Source: Hymenoscyphus infarciens (Eukaryota; Ascomycota; Leotiomycetes; Helotiales; Helotiaceae). From it: a stretch of DNA of 64,000 bases. The stretch is taken from positions 124,001 through 188,000 of the forward strand of contig LLCB01000054.1 of NCBI GenBank assembly GCA_001414345.1, given 5' to 3'. A program made the position numbers and the translations under genes. This document shows, in pieces, positions 10,456 to 22,653 of this stretch. The notes beneath the pieces are model-generated. The model ran no database searches and had not been told where the DNA came from. It saw only the letters and a list, made by a program, of their open reading frames with translations. Each line of letters opens with the position of its first letter. The first letter of the stretch is position 1.

Positions 10456-12005
10456 ATGAGTCTCCGAGATCCCAATACGTCGGCACAACCAGCCCACGCA
10501 ACTCCAAGAACTTTGCCATTCTTAGACTCATCCGAACCACACTCTTTCATCGCCCCAACCAAGCGGATAAACGAAGGCCACGATGTTCCCTTCTTTCTTA
10601 CCTCCAAGGCATATAGCGATATTTGCATCTTCATGATGCAGCTCAATACTGCTATGTGTCCTAGAAAGTCTACTGGTACAGCAAAAGTCCAAACATTTCA
10701 ACTTGACGATACCCTCGTCCTCTCAGAACCCGTCCAGAAACTCCAAGAACTGATGGAGAAGATCAATCTGATCATCGAAGAAGCACCCCCTGATACTGGT
10801 CCTCGGAGATTTGGAAATGTCAGTTTCCGAAAATGGTATGAAATCTTGGAATCACGGGTTCGAGGTCTGCTCGAGGCTTACCTGCCACGGCCAGTTCTTG
10901 AATTCCAAGTCAGCTCTTCAAGTGAGGTGTCCGTCCTGGACGAGCTTACTCCTTATCTTATGGGTGCTTTTGGTAGCTCTCAGAGGCTTGACTACGGTAC
11001 CGGTCATGAGCTTAGTTTTCTCGCATTTCTTGGTTGCATATGGAAGCTTGGTGGTTTTACAAGAAATACATCTAGCGATGGGGAGTTGGAAAGAAGTATT
11101 GTTTTAGGCGTCATCGAACCGTATGTATTGCTGAAGCGTCTATCCAGGTCCATGTTCCTAATGGAAGTTTTGCAGTTATTTACGAGTTGTTCGCCGGCTC
11201 ATTCTCACTTATACCCTCGAGCCAGCGGGATCTCATGGAGTGTGGGGTCTTGATGACCATTCTTTCTTACCATATATTTTTGGATCGTCACAATATTGTC
11301 CAGCAATAACTGGATCAGACCCGATGCCTGTTGAAGGTGCCCTGTCAGGTTCCCCGGAACCAGGAGATATCACCAAGAAGAACGTTGTTGATCGAGAGAG
11401 AAAACACAACATGTACTTCGCAGCGGTTGGGTTTATCAACGATGTGAAGACTGGTGCATTTTGGGAGCATAGTCCTATGTTATTTGATATTTCTGGAGTC
11501 AGAGCGGGCTGGGGTAAGATAAACAAGGTATGTCTGCGAGTTGATTTACTAGAGTGACTGGCTAACATGTGTCTAGGGGATGATCAAGATGTACAACGCA
11601 GAAGTCCTCTCCAAATTTCCAGTTGTCCAGCATTTTCCCTTTGGATCACTATTTCCCTGGGAGCAAGATCCGAACGCCGACCAGGCAACCTCTTCGGTGC
11701 ACACAGCAAGTCAACCAGCGAGTAAGCGGGCTCAAACGAATACATCAACGGGCGCTCCATCTCAAAGCACGCGTGCACCATGGGCGGATTCAAATCCTCG
11801 TGGAGAGCCAGGAGCGACGACTGCACCATGGGCGCAGAAAGTAACAGGTGGTTCACAGCAACTACCTGCCACGAGGGCACCTTGGGCAGGTGGTGCTGGG
11901 GCATCTAGACAACCGGCAAGAACTTCCATGCCTCCACCTTTACGGAATCTCAACCAACCTACGAGAGCACCGTGGGCGGGCAAAGGAGATGGCGGAGGAG
12001 GGTGA
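10456..12005 (+). CDS. rrd1: PP2A activator PTPA (Rrd-type peptidyl-prolyl isomerase)
   Basis: PTPA/Rrd proteins are peptidyl-prolyl isomerases that activate protein phosphatase 2A and its relatives. Exons 10456-11120, 11176-11527 and 11577-12005 join in phase to 481 residues. Family signatures include APTKRINEG near the N-terminus, [34 protein letters not shown] and, across the first intron, [20 protein letters not shown]. The second intron has a GCTAAC branch site. After about residue 365 there is a Pro/Ser/Ala-rich tail with four spaced APWA motifs, each preceded by Arg or Thr; this extension lengthens the protein well beyond the yeast forms (358-393 residues). Assignment to Rrd1 and not Rrd2 rests mainly on this tail and is uncertain; the family call is firm. 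Confidence 0.93.
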
Positions 12006-12868
12006 AATATACTCGCCAGATCGACAAATATTCAGGTGGAATGATAGAGCATTGTACGTTCCAGTGCAACTCAAAAAGAAAAAGAAGAGCTACTCCTCGC
12101 AGGTTGACATGGCGCAGTGAGATGGTTTCTGGTTGCCAAATGCCCGGTTGATGTTCTTAGCCTAGGAAGTTTCGACACGGCATGCGTACTCCGTACATAC
12201 ATACTAGGTACATGATGCTGCTAACAATCACGCATCGTTCCGTTCCTCGAGGTTGCATTAGTGCAATGGTACCCCACCCACCCTCGACAAGGTGTCATTT
12301 TACTTCGTATCTTTGGCGATATAAATCTGTGAATCCTTCCAACCCAATCTCGCGATTACTCGATAGGAGGGTTGAGTCATTGGCTTTTCGTAACAATCAT
12401 TTTGAAGACGTGTCAACTCCTGGGAATAATTTTATATCGTTCGGGTTTCCTGAACTCCTTTACTTGCAGCTGTAATGTCGGGTCTTCCGAGATTGCCTGT
12501 GGAGAGGCCATTTTCATGTATAACACGTTGTAGAAGTATAGTAATTATTTCCCATCGTACTCTGAGAATGTAACCTAATCCTGCATTTGATATTGTTGGC
12601 AACATGCCCGTGGTTATTCCAATACCCGACCCATAAATATCGTTCTCTCACTTCAACTCAACCAATCACAGCCCTTCCTAAAATTGGGTTTGGGGTTGCC
12701 GGGCTAGTCCCAAGCACGTTAGACCCCCAACCCCTGTGTCTCAGCCATCTCCGCCGAATGGCTTCGTGCTTCATTTCATCTCACCATCATCAACACAACA
12801 CAACTCAACTCCAAACCAAACAGAACAGAACTCTCCATCTTTCTCTCGAAACATCAAACTATTTCAAA
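12006..12868. other. Intergenic, no gene seen
   Basis: This 863-bp stretch separates the PP2A activator from the next gene in the same direction. The last 200 bp before 12869 become C/A/T-rich (CATCATCAACACAACACAAC, near 12784), typical of a fungal promoter and 5' leader. I see no RNA gene or transposon. Confidence 0.4.
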
Positions 12869-13782
12869 ATGCCAGGAATTCGTAAGCACCACCCCGAGTT
12901 TCTCTGCTCGTCATCCCCATCTCGCCCATTCTTCCCAAGCGGTGTTGTCAGCTCCAACATATGATGATTTCTGCGGGTGGTAGTATCTCGAGTACTTACG
13001 CTACGATCATTTACTTTCCCTCTATCACAACACCACCGCATATCATGAGGAGACTCTGCTAACCTTTATCATCTCGACTGCAGCACCAAATGCGTTATCC
13101 GACCTCAAGGCCAGGTTCAAGAGCATCTTGAAGGGCAAGAGCTCCAAGACCAAGAAGGAAGAGAAGCCCGCCGAAGCAAAACCCGCGGAAACAAAGCCAG
13201 CAGAGGCAACACCTACCAACGGCGCTGCTCCTACGGAAACTACTCCTGCTCCAGCCGCCGCCCCAGCAACAACTCCAGAGGCCGCAGGTAAATCACACTT
13301 GTTGAAACTCGTATCGCGGTCCAAATACTGATTCTTGTCTCTAGCCGCCGTTACCCCAACACCCGCAGCAACCGGGGCCACACCCGCAGCACCAAAGGAG
13401 GAGCCAAAACCAGAGCCAAAGACCGAGCCTGTCGTTGCTGCACCAGTCACGGATCCAGCGAAGACTGAGACTCCAGCTAAGTCTGAGCCTGCCAAGACTG
13501 AGGCAACGTGTAAGTCATACTAAGCTCTGCATATACCCTGATGGTCGATCTGGTGAAAAATCAGCAATGATGGTTCCGCGAATCCCGAGGCACCAAGAAT
13601 GAATATATATTGGCACAAATGCTAACTGGATTCTAGCAACCCCAGCTGCTCCAGTCGTTAGCGAGCCAGTTCCAGAAGTCAAAAAGGAAGAGCCAACCCC
13701 AACTCCAGTAGTGAAGAAGGAAGAGCCAGCACCAGCTGCCGCCGCCGTTCCAGCCGCCACCCCAGCCTCAACTGCTGCATAA
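12869..13782 (+). CDS. Low-complexity Pro/Ala/Lys/Glu-rich protein
   Basis: This is a 175-residue protein of unknown function. Four exons (12869-12881, 13084-13287, 13345-13509, 13637-13782) join at GT/AG sites, each interrupted after the first base of a codon. Exon 1 encodes only four residues plus one base. The first 30 residues (NALSDLKARFKSILKGKSS) could form an amphipathic basic helix. The rest is built from EEKPAEAKPAE-like and PAPAAAP-like segments and ends in poly-Ala/Pro. No signal peptide or membrane segment is visible. The uniform intron phase suggests growth by exon shuffling or duplication of repeat exons. The coding status rests on coherent splicing and biased composition over four exons. 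Confidence 0.75.
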
Positions 13783-15121
13783 ACGCCATGTACACATCAA
13801 GCATTCGTCCGTCGGCATGTGTTTAGTTTTGATATTTTTTCGATGTTTTTCGAAGAGAGGAGCAAGTAATGGAAGTTGTGCGTGCGGTCTAGGAGGATAC
13901 ATACGTGGTACAGGATATCGATGGCGGAGGCTGATGTGTTTACTTTCTCTCGGAATACCCCCTTATGATGCAGCGGATCAAGTCGATGGGCATGATGAGC
14001 CTTGACTGATGGACAAACGATACCCAATACCCTTGATTTAGTCTATAATTGATCCCCCTCTTTTTTACTGCTATGGACTGGATATTCTCATTGACTGTTA
14101 AATTTCCGTTGGTTGGTTATTGTTGCTGGTGGAATTTAATATCCCCGGATTATGGATCATGACCCCGCTTTTTCGATATTGCTAGGTTTGCTACGGCAAG
14201 CCACTAAGTGGTGGTGATGTGTGTGTAGATCTTGGAAATGTGTCTCAGATCACATTGCAGTGTTTCAGATTTTTTCAAAGTTCTCTAGACTTGTCTATGC
14301 CGTGGGTTTCAGGCCTTTGAGCCTCTTGGTTTTTTGGGTTGTTTCGTTTCTCTCTCGTTGCTGGGTGAGCGAGTATTGTTGGGGATGGTTAGTCTTTACG
14401 ATTTGTTTTGGAGGATGTTTCAACTCGCTTCTCTCGATTTGCTGAGGATAAACGACTGCCGCTTCTTGGGTATTGCCTCGTATGAAGTATTGGCTTTTTA
14501 GGGGAGGGGCAGGGGTTATTTTGGTTGTATGACGATTTTTGGTGCATCTTGTTATGCTGCCAGCGAATCTTTTATCTTGGAGTGTGTTCAAGTTTACTTA
14601 CTTGTTGGAGTGTCTCTAATGTGGTTTATGAGACTTTGTATATTGGATTCAAAGTTTTTACATGGGTGGAAGCTGGGAAGTGTACGTAGAATGATAAGGG
14701 AATCTACAATTTTGCTTCCAGTCTTGGTGTGCATTCTATGAGTAGCTTGTGGTAAGTAGCAATGCTGTTGTTTCCCTTTGAAGTTTGAATGTGATGCATT
14801 TTCCGTGTTCTCTTGCGTAGGTGGGCTGACATTACGATCCTCTAAGAGCGATTTCTGTATGCCTTTCTTACCAATTGGACAAGTTGACGCCTTTTGATTG
14901 CACTTTAGGTTCTGAAAGAGGTAGTTGGGAAAGAGATGGTTCACTTCACTTAGACTCCCTTCACTGTATGATAGCGACCTAGTGGTCTTAGCAAGTATTT
15001 AGGTTTCGACAATTCACTCGCTTCAGACTTCACCTTGGACATCAGATTCACCTTTTGCTCAGGCAATCAAACCTTGCCTTCTTGGCCACCTCAATCTCTG
15101 TCAATCTCCCCACCATCCACT
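13783..15121. other. Intergenic, no gene seen
   Basis: This 1.34-kb stretch is T-rich and lacks a convincing coding frame on either strand. Frames of 60-116 codons occur but have no protein character. The final 100 bp carry the C/A-rich composition of a promoter and 5' leader for the gene at 15122. Confidence 0.35.
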
Positions 15122-16185
15122 ATGCCACCATCCACTGTCAACCCCCAACCAAAACTACCGACAACCACCATGGAACGAGAAGATTTCTGTACGCTCCCCC
15201 AATACAAATGGCTAGAGACCCAGCTCGTCAAGTCAGGTATCTACCTCAAGACCTACCAGACCGATGTCCCTTTCTTGCATTTCGAAATCCCAAAGTTGGT
15301 ATCTGCGGCAATTGGCGAGTTGAGAGCGGAGCAAAAGAGTGAGAGTAATGAGTGGGTTGTTCATCATGCCATTTACGAGGCTGCTTTGAAGTATTGTGAG
15401 TACGAAAGACGCTGGACGGATGGCATAGATGGAAGGAATAGACAGGGGGATAGAGAAAGAGATGGGGAGGATGAAGGCTAACGGTGGCATAACACAGTGA
15501 AGGTCAAGAAACTCAACTATCCCTTCCCATCACCACCTCAATACGGAACCGCAGAGATGTTCAATGGCTTCCGAAACATTGCTCCCGCTCCGACACCTGC
15601 TTCTCAACAAACTGTCTCCAGTGATGGTAAGCATGCTCCCCGGCCACTCGCTCCCTTTTCCTCTTCCGAGCTAAGAGTTTGGCAGAAGCTTTGAACAGAG
15701 AGAACTTGATGTTGCGCGAAGTCATCGCTCGCAAGGACCAAGAAATCCACGAAAAAGAGCAGGAACTGGAACGAAAACATCACGAGGTTCACAAGAAGGA
15801 TCGCCATATTTCCAGTCTTATGGAACTTGCTCCTGCTCCTACACCTGCTCCTGCTGTTATCCAACAAATCGTTGGTACTGATGGTATGCCCACTCCACTC
15901 CCGACCCCGAAAATCAAGCTTCAACTAACAATCAATAGAAGATGTAAATCGAGAACTCCTTACGCTACGCGAAGCCATCGATCGCAAAGACCAAGAGATT
16001 CATGAGAAAGACGAGGTACTTCAACGCAAGGATAACGAGATTCAGAAGAAGGATCGGTATATTTCTAGTCTGATAGAGACTTTGAATGCGGCGCAGGATG
16101 TCATGAATAGCAAGTTGTAAGTGCTGACAATCTTATTATAGGGGCTTTTTGCTAACGGGTTGATAGGAATGGATTTGCTTTGTAA
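15122..16185 (+). CDS. Coiled-coil protein with an internal exon duplication
   Basis: A 270-residue protein of unknown function. Exons are 15122-15395, 15498-15626, 15671-15883, 15939-16116 and 16167-16185; all junctions are GT/AG and in phase, and introns 3 and 4 have CTAAC branch sites. The N-terminus (LPQYKWLETQLVKSGIYLKT, then FHFEIPKL-like) is a small globular region. Exons 3 and 4 encode two homologous coiled-coil units of about 60 residues, each with REVIARKDQEIHEKE-like then KKDR-I-SSL. They are separated by APAPTPA linkers, and both are preceded by a phase-1 intron after a Ser/Gly-x-Asp. The ATG at 15170 has a better context (CCACCATGG) and may be the true start. Reading through the last intron would end the protein after SKL. 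Confidence 0.7.
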
Positions 16186-16620
16186 AGAAAGACAAGATAC
16201 GATTTTGTGGGAAGAGGGGAATGTTTGATAGAGGATTGCGCGTTCTTGATGCTGAGTAGCTTGGCATTTTTTGGGAGGCTCCCATAAGGGTTCTTTCTAC
16301 CCCATGAGATAGTAATAAGATTCAAGTATCCACAAAAGGCTGACTCTTTTCTGTGATGTTTATTGAGAGATTATGTTTGAATTAATCCTCATCCAGTGAA
16401 TTGACTGGAGACTCGAGAGCCACCCAAATTAATTTCAAGAATCCAAGCTCACTTGTACTTTCTACCATTCCACCATAGAATGGCAATTCCTTGAATGAAC
16501 TACAACCCAACAATGCAAACCCCCTCCAACTGACCACGCTTCTGAAAAGAGCTGTCCTTGCTTACTCTCTTTTTCTGTGTATTCCTTTCTTATAAGACTG
16601 TCGTTCTGAAGAAAGTGATA

Positions 16621-17404
16621 TAGCGAGTTACGATTTAAGCTTTAAATGTTTAGTTTAGTTTAGTTCTACTTATTATATATTACCTATATATAAGAATAGT
16701 AAAAGGTTTAGAGAAATTCTTCTATTTGTTCTTGGAACTACTAGAGTCGCTCTAAGAGTTTCCAGAGTCGTTATTAGTATTACTATATAACTCTCTATTC
16801 TTTATATATATCTCTAGTCTTTTCAAATTAGCCTTCTTATTATACTTCTTTATAAGTCTCCTTCTCTTCTTATTTAATATCTCTTTCTCTTCTTCTCTAG
16901 CTCTCTCTCTTTCTTTTCTTTTCTTTTCTTTTACTTCTTCTTCTCTTTTTTTAACTTTCTCTTTATTTCTTTCTTATACTTTTTAGTATTCTTTCTAATC
17001 TATTACTCTTCTTTTTAAGACCTACTTAGTTAAAAAGAGCTTAAAAGATAAAGCAAATATACTCTTTACTATATCTAATATCTTCTATAATAGCTTATAG
17101 ATTAGAATTATATAGACTATTATTAATCACTTTATAAATAGCTTTTTCTATATATATAATTTAAGAAACTATAGCTTAGAAGAGAAGTTTTAAGAGAAAG
17201 AGAATACTTCGAAAGATAGAGAATACTTTAAAAGAGAGAGAATACTTTAAGAGATAAATAAAGCTATAAGAGATAGATAGAGAGCTATAGCTATTTTAGA
17301 TATAAAGTGATAGCTATTATAGATATAGTTAATATTTTTATTATTCTTTTATATAGTAGAACTATACTAAACTAAATATTTAAAGCTTAAATTATAACTA
17401 ACTA
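16621..17404. mobile_element. RIP-degraded element with 50-bp terminal inverted repeats
   Basis: Positions 16621-16670 match the reverse complement of 17355-17404 at 44 of 50 positions, sharing TTTAAGCTTTAAAT and AGTTCTACT. Four of the six differences are C/T or G/A changes of the kind RIP makes. The 784-bp interval is too short for a transposase gene. Inside it, a pyrimidine-rich tract (16840-16990) faces a purine-rich one (17180-17285), so much of the unit could fold back. It reads best as a non-autonomous DNA transposon at the left edge of the AT block. Confidence 0.65.
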
Positions 17405-17549
17405 TAAGCGTTTCTTTTATATTTATATATAAGTTAAAACTTTATTTAAAGTTATTATATAGTAGTAGAAGTTACGTTATAGAGTACTAAATCTAGTATA
17501 TAGTATTTAATATTAGAAAGTTTAAGAAGAGAAGAATATTCATAGCTAA

Positions 17550-17740
17550 CTTATAATACGATTTCTAGTTTCTAAACTTAGTTTTATTTACTCGATAATT
17601 AGTAGCTTACTAGAAAACTAAGAGCTTACTAAGTAAATATTTAATTTACTTATAACTCGAGTTTTAGTCTCTAATCTTAGTTTTACTTACTTAGTAATTA
17701 ACTGCTTACTTATAAGCCTACTTTTAGCCTCTAAGTTCGA
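17550..17740. repeat. Degenerate tandem units in the AT block
   Basis: A unit of about 60 bp beginning CTTATAA and containing TCTAA, CTTAGTTTTA and AGCTTACT-like words starts at 17550, 17649 and 17709. A diverged partial copy fills the gap between the first two. The third copy is truncated. It is embedded in RIP-altered sequence. Confidence 0.5.
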
Positions 17741-20700
17741 CGCTTAGTATAAAGAGACTCTCTTATATTTTACTATCTATCTTCTCTAGAATCTTTCTAC
17801 TATACGCTCTATAGCTCGCTTATAATCTTCTAACTTTAGAGTAGTTAAATCTAATTATTCTAAGATAAAAGACTATGAATTTCTTATAAAAGATAGAATA
17901 ATAAGCGTTAGATAAGTAGATATAAACATAGTATATCGAGTTATTAGTACTCTATTAATTTTATAGTTAAAATATAGAGGAACTTTTATAAGAAGAGTAT
18001 AATCTCTTATATTATATATCTATCTTATAAAGTTATATATAGTAAATATCTTTAATCTAAGTCTTATTATAGAGTTATTAGAGTAATAAAAAACTGATAT
18101 TTATAGATATAGATATTCTCTTCTTACTTCTTTCTACTTTATATCTTAAGTTCTTATTTTTCTATTATTTTCATATAATAAAACACTTGTTTTTTTTTAT
18201 AAAGTCTCTATAGTTTTAATTTTCCTTAATAGTATAGTAATAGTTAAATATTACTAGAGATACTATATTATTATTAGAAAAGAAAGCTAGATATAGAAGT
18301 GTTATCTTTTTAAAAGTTCTAAGAAATTAATTTTATTTACTATTAGATACTTATAAAAAGATTTATAAAAACCTATAACTACTTCTAGTTAATTTTAATA
18401 TAAACTAGTTCTTTATTCTTAAGTCTTATTTTTAGAACTTTAACTCTAATTTTAAATAAATAGTTCTATTATAATAAAAGATAAATACTTATAATTATTT
18501 ATAAGTAAGTTATTAGAAATCTCTTTTACTTAGTAATAACTACTAAGCTTTTTATATAGTATATTATTCTTCTTCTCTAATTAGAAAAGTCACTTATATC
18601 TCTCTAATAATAGCGTCTTTAGTAGCTAGATTTAATAAAGATAATAAAGATAAGTAAAACTAGTAAAGAGACTTATATTTAGTTTTATTTAAGATTACTA
18701 GCTTAAAACTCTTTTACTATCTTAACTTTCTAATAACTTTTATTAGACTATCTTTCTCTAATTTAATCTCTTAAGTATAAATTAATTAATATCTACGCGG
18801 TTTTAAATTAGACTAATATTATAATAAACTAAAGTATCTTTTTAGATATAATTTAAGTAAGCCTAGTATTTAAATAGTTAAGAAAGCTTTACTATAGATA
18901 CGAGATAAGATCTATTATATCGAAGCTAAATAGTAATAAAGTTCTCTACTATTATGTTTATAAGAAGCTTATAGCTTTTAAATATTATAGCTATAATTCT
19001 AAAAGCGAAGTCTAGCTTCTTTATTATATAATTTATATCTAAGCTTATATCTAGAAGAAGAAAAAAGAAATTTAACTTTAAAGATTAAAGATTAAAGGTT
19101 ATAAGTACTAATAAGTTATTTTAGAGTCTCTATTAGATACTTATTAAGTCTACTTCTATAAGTTAGAACTTATATTAAACTCGTAGTCTTCTTAACTATT
19201 TTATACTTCTTTTCTAGTAAATCTTCTACTTTTAAGAAAGCTATTCTAGTTAATTCTGTTTTTTATATACTTTTCTAGGTTTTCTAGTTAAGTAAATTAT
19301 AGTAGATTTCTTTATATATCTACTATTAGAAACGTAAAAGCTAATTTTTAGACTTAGAAGAAGTTATTTTAATAGTTAATACTTTTTATAAGTCTCTTTA
19401 AGTAAATCTATTACTTCTAAGTATAATAAAAGTTTTACTTTAGATAATTTAACTATAGCTAATAGCTCTAATAGTAAATAAGTAACCAACTCTAAGCTTC
19501 TCTATCTCTATTCTACGATAATATATTCCTATCTAAAGAGAGAGAGAGAGTTAGAGTTAGAGAATTAAGTTTTAAAAGCGAGTACTACTTAGAAGAATAA
19601 GAAGATTAAAAAAATAGAAGATTATCTTTTAGATATTAGATCTATAATTAATACTTAGAGAAATAAGTAGGAAATAATTAATAGTAAAGACCTTATTTTA
19701 ATCTATAAATATAAAAAGACTATTATATAGTCTTATAATTAAGATAGTTACTCTAGAATTTTCTAATATATAAGTACTAATATTTTTTTATTATATATTA
19801 GCTAGATTAATAAGATTATCTAAAACGATTAGAGTAATTAAATTAAAGTATTTAACTTATTTAAAGAATTAAAATTATTAGCTCTTATACTTATTATTAC
19901 TTCTAGTAAAGATATTAAATTTATTAAAATTCTCTATTTTCCTAGATTAATATTCTTTAATAGATCTTTTTTAAAGAAGAATAAAGAAACTAAAAATAAC
20001 TTTAAATTATAGCTTTCTAGTAGATAGTTATAGTTAATTTAAGTTTACTAAATAATTCGAATAATAAATATAAAAAAAAGAGTTAGATTATATAAAATAG
20101 AAGATACTAAACTTCTAGAGAGTAATCTTCTAGTAAATAGATTTCTTAAATCTAGTTTTCTTAAAAAAATAAGTTAATAAAAATAAGTAAAAGAACTTTA
20201 GAATCTTATAGTTTTCTTAAATAGAAAGAAGTAACTAAAGTTAGCTAATTAGTAGTAAATAAAAAAGTTAATAGAATAAAGTTAAGTAATAATATAAATT
20301 TTAGAAGTTTCTTAAATTAAAAGTATTAATTATATTAATTTAACTAAGTAGAAGAATAAAATTAAAAGAATAAAGCTAAGTAATATAGTAATAGAGAAGA
20401 TAATTTATAAGTAAAAAAACTAAAAATAAGTAAGTCTAATATTTATAATTAATAATAGCGTTTATATATTCAAAGTATAGAATAGATAGTAACTAATAGA
20501 TTATTAAATATAAGTTCTTAATTATAAATTATCTAACTACTTTAAAAACTATCTATTACTTCTTAAGCTTCTCTTACTTTCTAGCTATCTAGTCTCTCTT
20601 TTTAGTAATAATCTTTTTACTCTATAACTTCTAATAAGTAATATAAAAGTAGCGAAGAGAGAAGATAAGAAAAGAAGAGACTAGAGCTAGATATCTTATA

Positions 20701-21880
20701 ACTACTATACTACTTTTAGTATTTTAAATAATCTTTCTTATATTTCTCTCTCTATTACCTTTTCTTCTTCTTCTTTATCTTCTTTTTATTTATCTTTATT
20801 ACTATTATAATATTAAAAAAGCGAAAACGTAGAAGTAGAGAAATAGTAGAGATATTATAAGTATAGTAGCGTAGATGTAGAAGTATAAGAGTATAACGTC
20901 TTAGTCTTATAAAAGGTTACTTTATCTATTTATAATTAAAAAGTTATAATTAATAAGCTTATCTGTCTATATTCGTTCTATATCGAAGGCTTTTATATAA
21001 TAGTATAAATTTACTCGTAAATAACCTTTTAGTTTATAAGAAATTATAACGTTCTTAATCTTTTAACTTAAAAAAGAGTTTAGTTAAAGTTATACGCTTT
21101 ATCTAATATTAAAAATAGAAAGAAATAACTTTATTACTTTTAATAGATATTATTTATTATAAAGAAGACGAATAAATATATTATAATACTACTCTTCTTA
21201 TAACTCTTTTTTTTAGAGTTATTATTATAAAGTACTTACGACTATTGTTTTCTTATACTACTAGGATTATATAAAGCTCTCTTCTCTAACTAAGGAATAT
21301 TGTCTAGAGTCTTTCCTTCTCTATATTAACTATTATACTCTTATATAAAGGCTTAGTAGTCGAAAACAGCGTTTTAGATTTCTCTGTCTAAACGATCCTA
21401 GGTATTAGAATAAGGAAGAATACTCTCTCTTTTTAGGATATAATAGAATAGGATAACTTTACTTATAGAATATATTAGAAGAGGAAAGATAATTATAAAA
21501 GAAGGATTAGAGTAGCTAGGAAAGCTAAAAAGAGAGGCTAGGAAGAGAGAGAAGAGTAAAAAGTATAGAATAGAAGTAGCTAGAAGAGGAAGAGTACTCT
21601 CGAATAAAGTAGGTTAGTTTATAGAGGTAGTGCTAAACACGGAACTTCTCTTATAAGCTAACCTACTTTACCTCTTATAAACCGACTTACTTTACGCACT
21701 TCTATAAAAATATAATTAGATAATATATAAACCTTTCTATTCTCTCTACTAGACATAGAAAGGAAATTAGTCTTATATAGGTTTAGAAGAGATAGGTGTA
21801 TTAAAGGCTAGAGATAGGATATAATCGGCTAGGAGTACTTAAAAGGGAGGATGTGATAAGGAAGGATAGCCTTAAAAGTA

Positions 21881-22653
21881 AGGAAATGCATAGATAGGAA
21901 CCTTTAGAAAGGATAGGAGTGCTAATCCAGCTAGGAAAACAAAAACGCTGGTCGAAAAAGAGAGGTGGGCGTACTCGCAAAGCTTCGGCAATTCTCCACC
22001 CGGTCTCCTCTAATCATTATTTACATCGCACACTTAACTCATAAGGCGTTCAAAAATTTGAACCTCTTGTCATGGATAATACAGGCTATTCTCCATGAGA
22101 CAATCAAATTAATTGAATAAGCTTTAGATAGTCCTCATTGGTACAGCGTCCCAGTTTCTTAAACATGTTCAGATAATTAAAACTAGAGGGTATCATTATT
22201 TCAGAGAGAAAGACAGAGGATCAGTTTACCCAAAGGTGGCAAACCATCATGGTAAAGCGGGTAAGTAAAAATGCTTATAGTAAGCCGGTTATACATACTT
22301 CCGGGGCTGGAGAATCATAAGACCGGGAATATAAAGTAATCATTTTTCTCGTCTAGCTAATTGGAACGACGCCTTGTAGTTTACGCTTTCTTCAGGCCGT
22401 TGATGGGGGTTGACAATGTCAGAAAAGTCTATAGATAGGTGTGTTCGGGTAAGCCGGTTGGCGAGATGAGGCTTAGAGCGATGACAGGGGATTGAAAGTC
22501 AGGCTTCCTTGAGATCGCCGCCCTTATAAAATGCTTGGCCATCTCTAACCTTTTGTGGACTGCTCCTTTCAATAACAACCTCGTGAAACTTGGCTAAGAT
22601 TCGAGACACTTCAATAGCCACAAGAGACGAATCAAAGAACGACAGAACCACAA
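21881..22653. other. Right flank of the AT block, no gene seen
   Basis: Base composition returns to normal over this stretch. GTAAGCCGG appears at about 22281-22289 and 22450-22458, recalling the GTAAGC cluster near 29.4 kb. A TGTGATAAGGAAGGATAG word at 21851-21868 could be a repeat edge, but I found no partner for it. No coding frame is convincing. Confidence 0.4.

Larger units (their letters stand above)
16621..21880. repeat. AT-rich RIP-mutated repeat block
   Basis: About 5.2 kb of almost pure A/T with TpA the commonest step. Remaining C and G sit mainly in CT/AG and occasional CG contexts, while CA and TG are strikingly rare. That is the signature of RIP, which changes CpA to TpA in duplicated DNA. 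No frame of 60 codons survives on either strand. The left edge is sharp: ordinary gene flank ends near 16620 and an inverted repeat begins. The right edge fades between about 21650 and 21950. A transposon origin is inferred; I could not recognise pol, transposase or LTRs. Confidence 0.88.

Noticed and set aside
12182..12475. 97-codon plus-strand frame between the PP2A activator and the low-complexity gene
   Set aside because: It lies in promoter-like sequence, shows no motif, and has no support from neighbouring exons.
21851..21960. LTR-like edge (TGTGATAAGG) at the right end of the AT block
   Set aside because: I found no second copy in the window and no primer-binding site, so an LTR cannot be supported.
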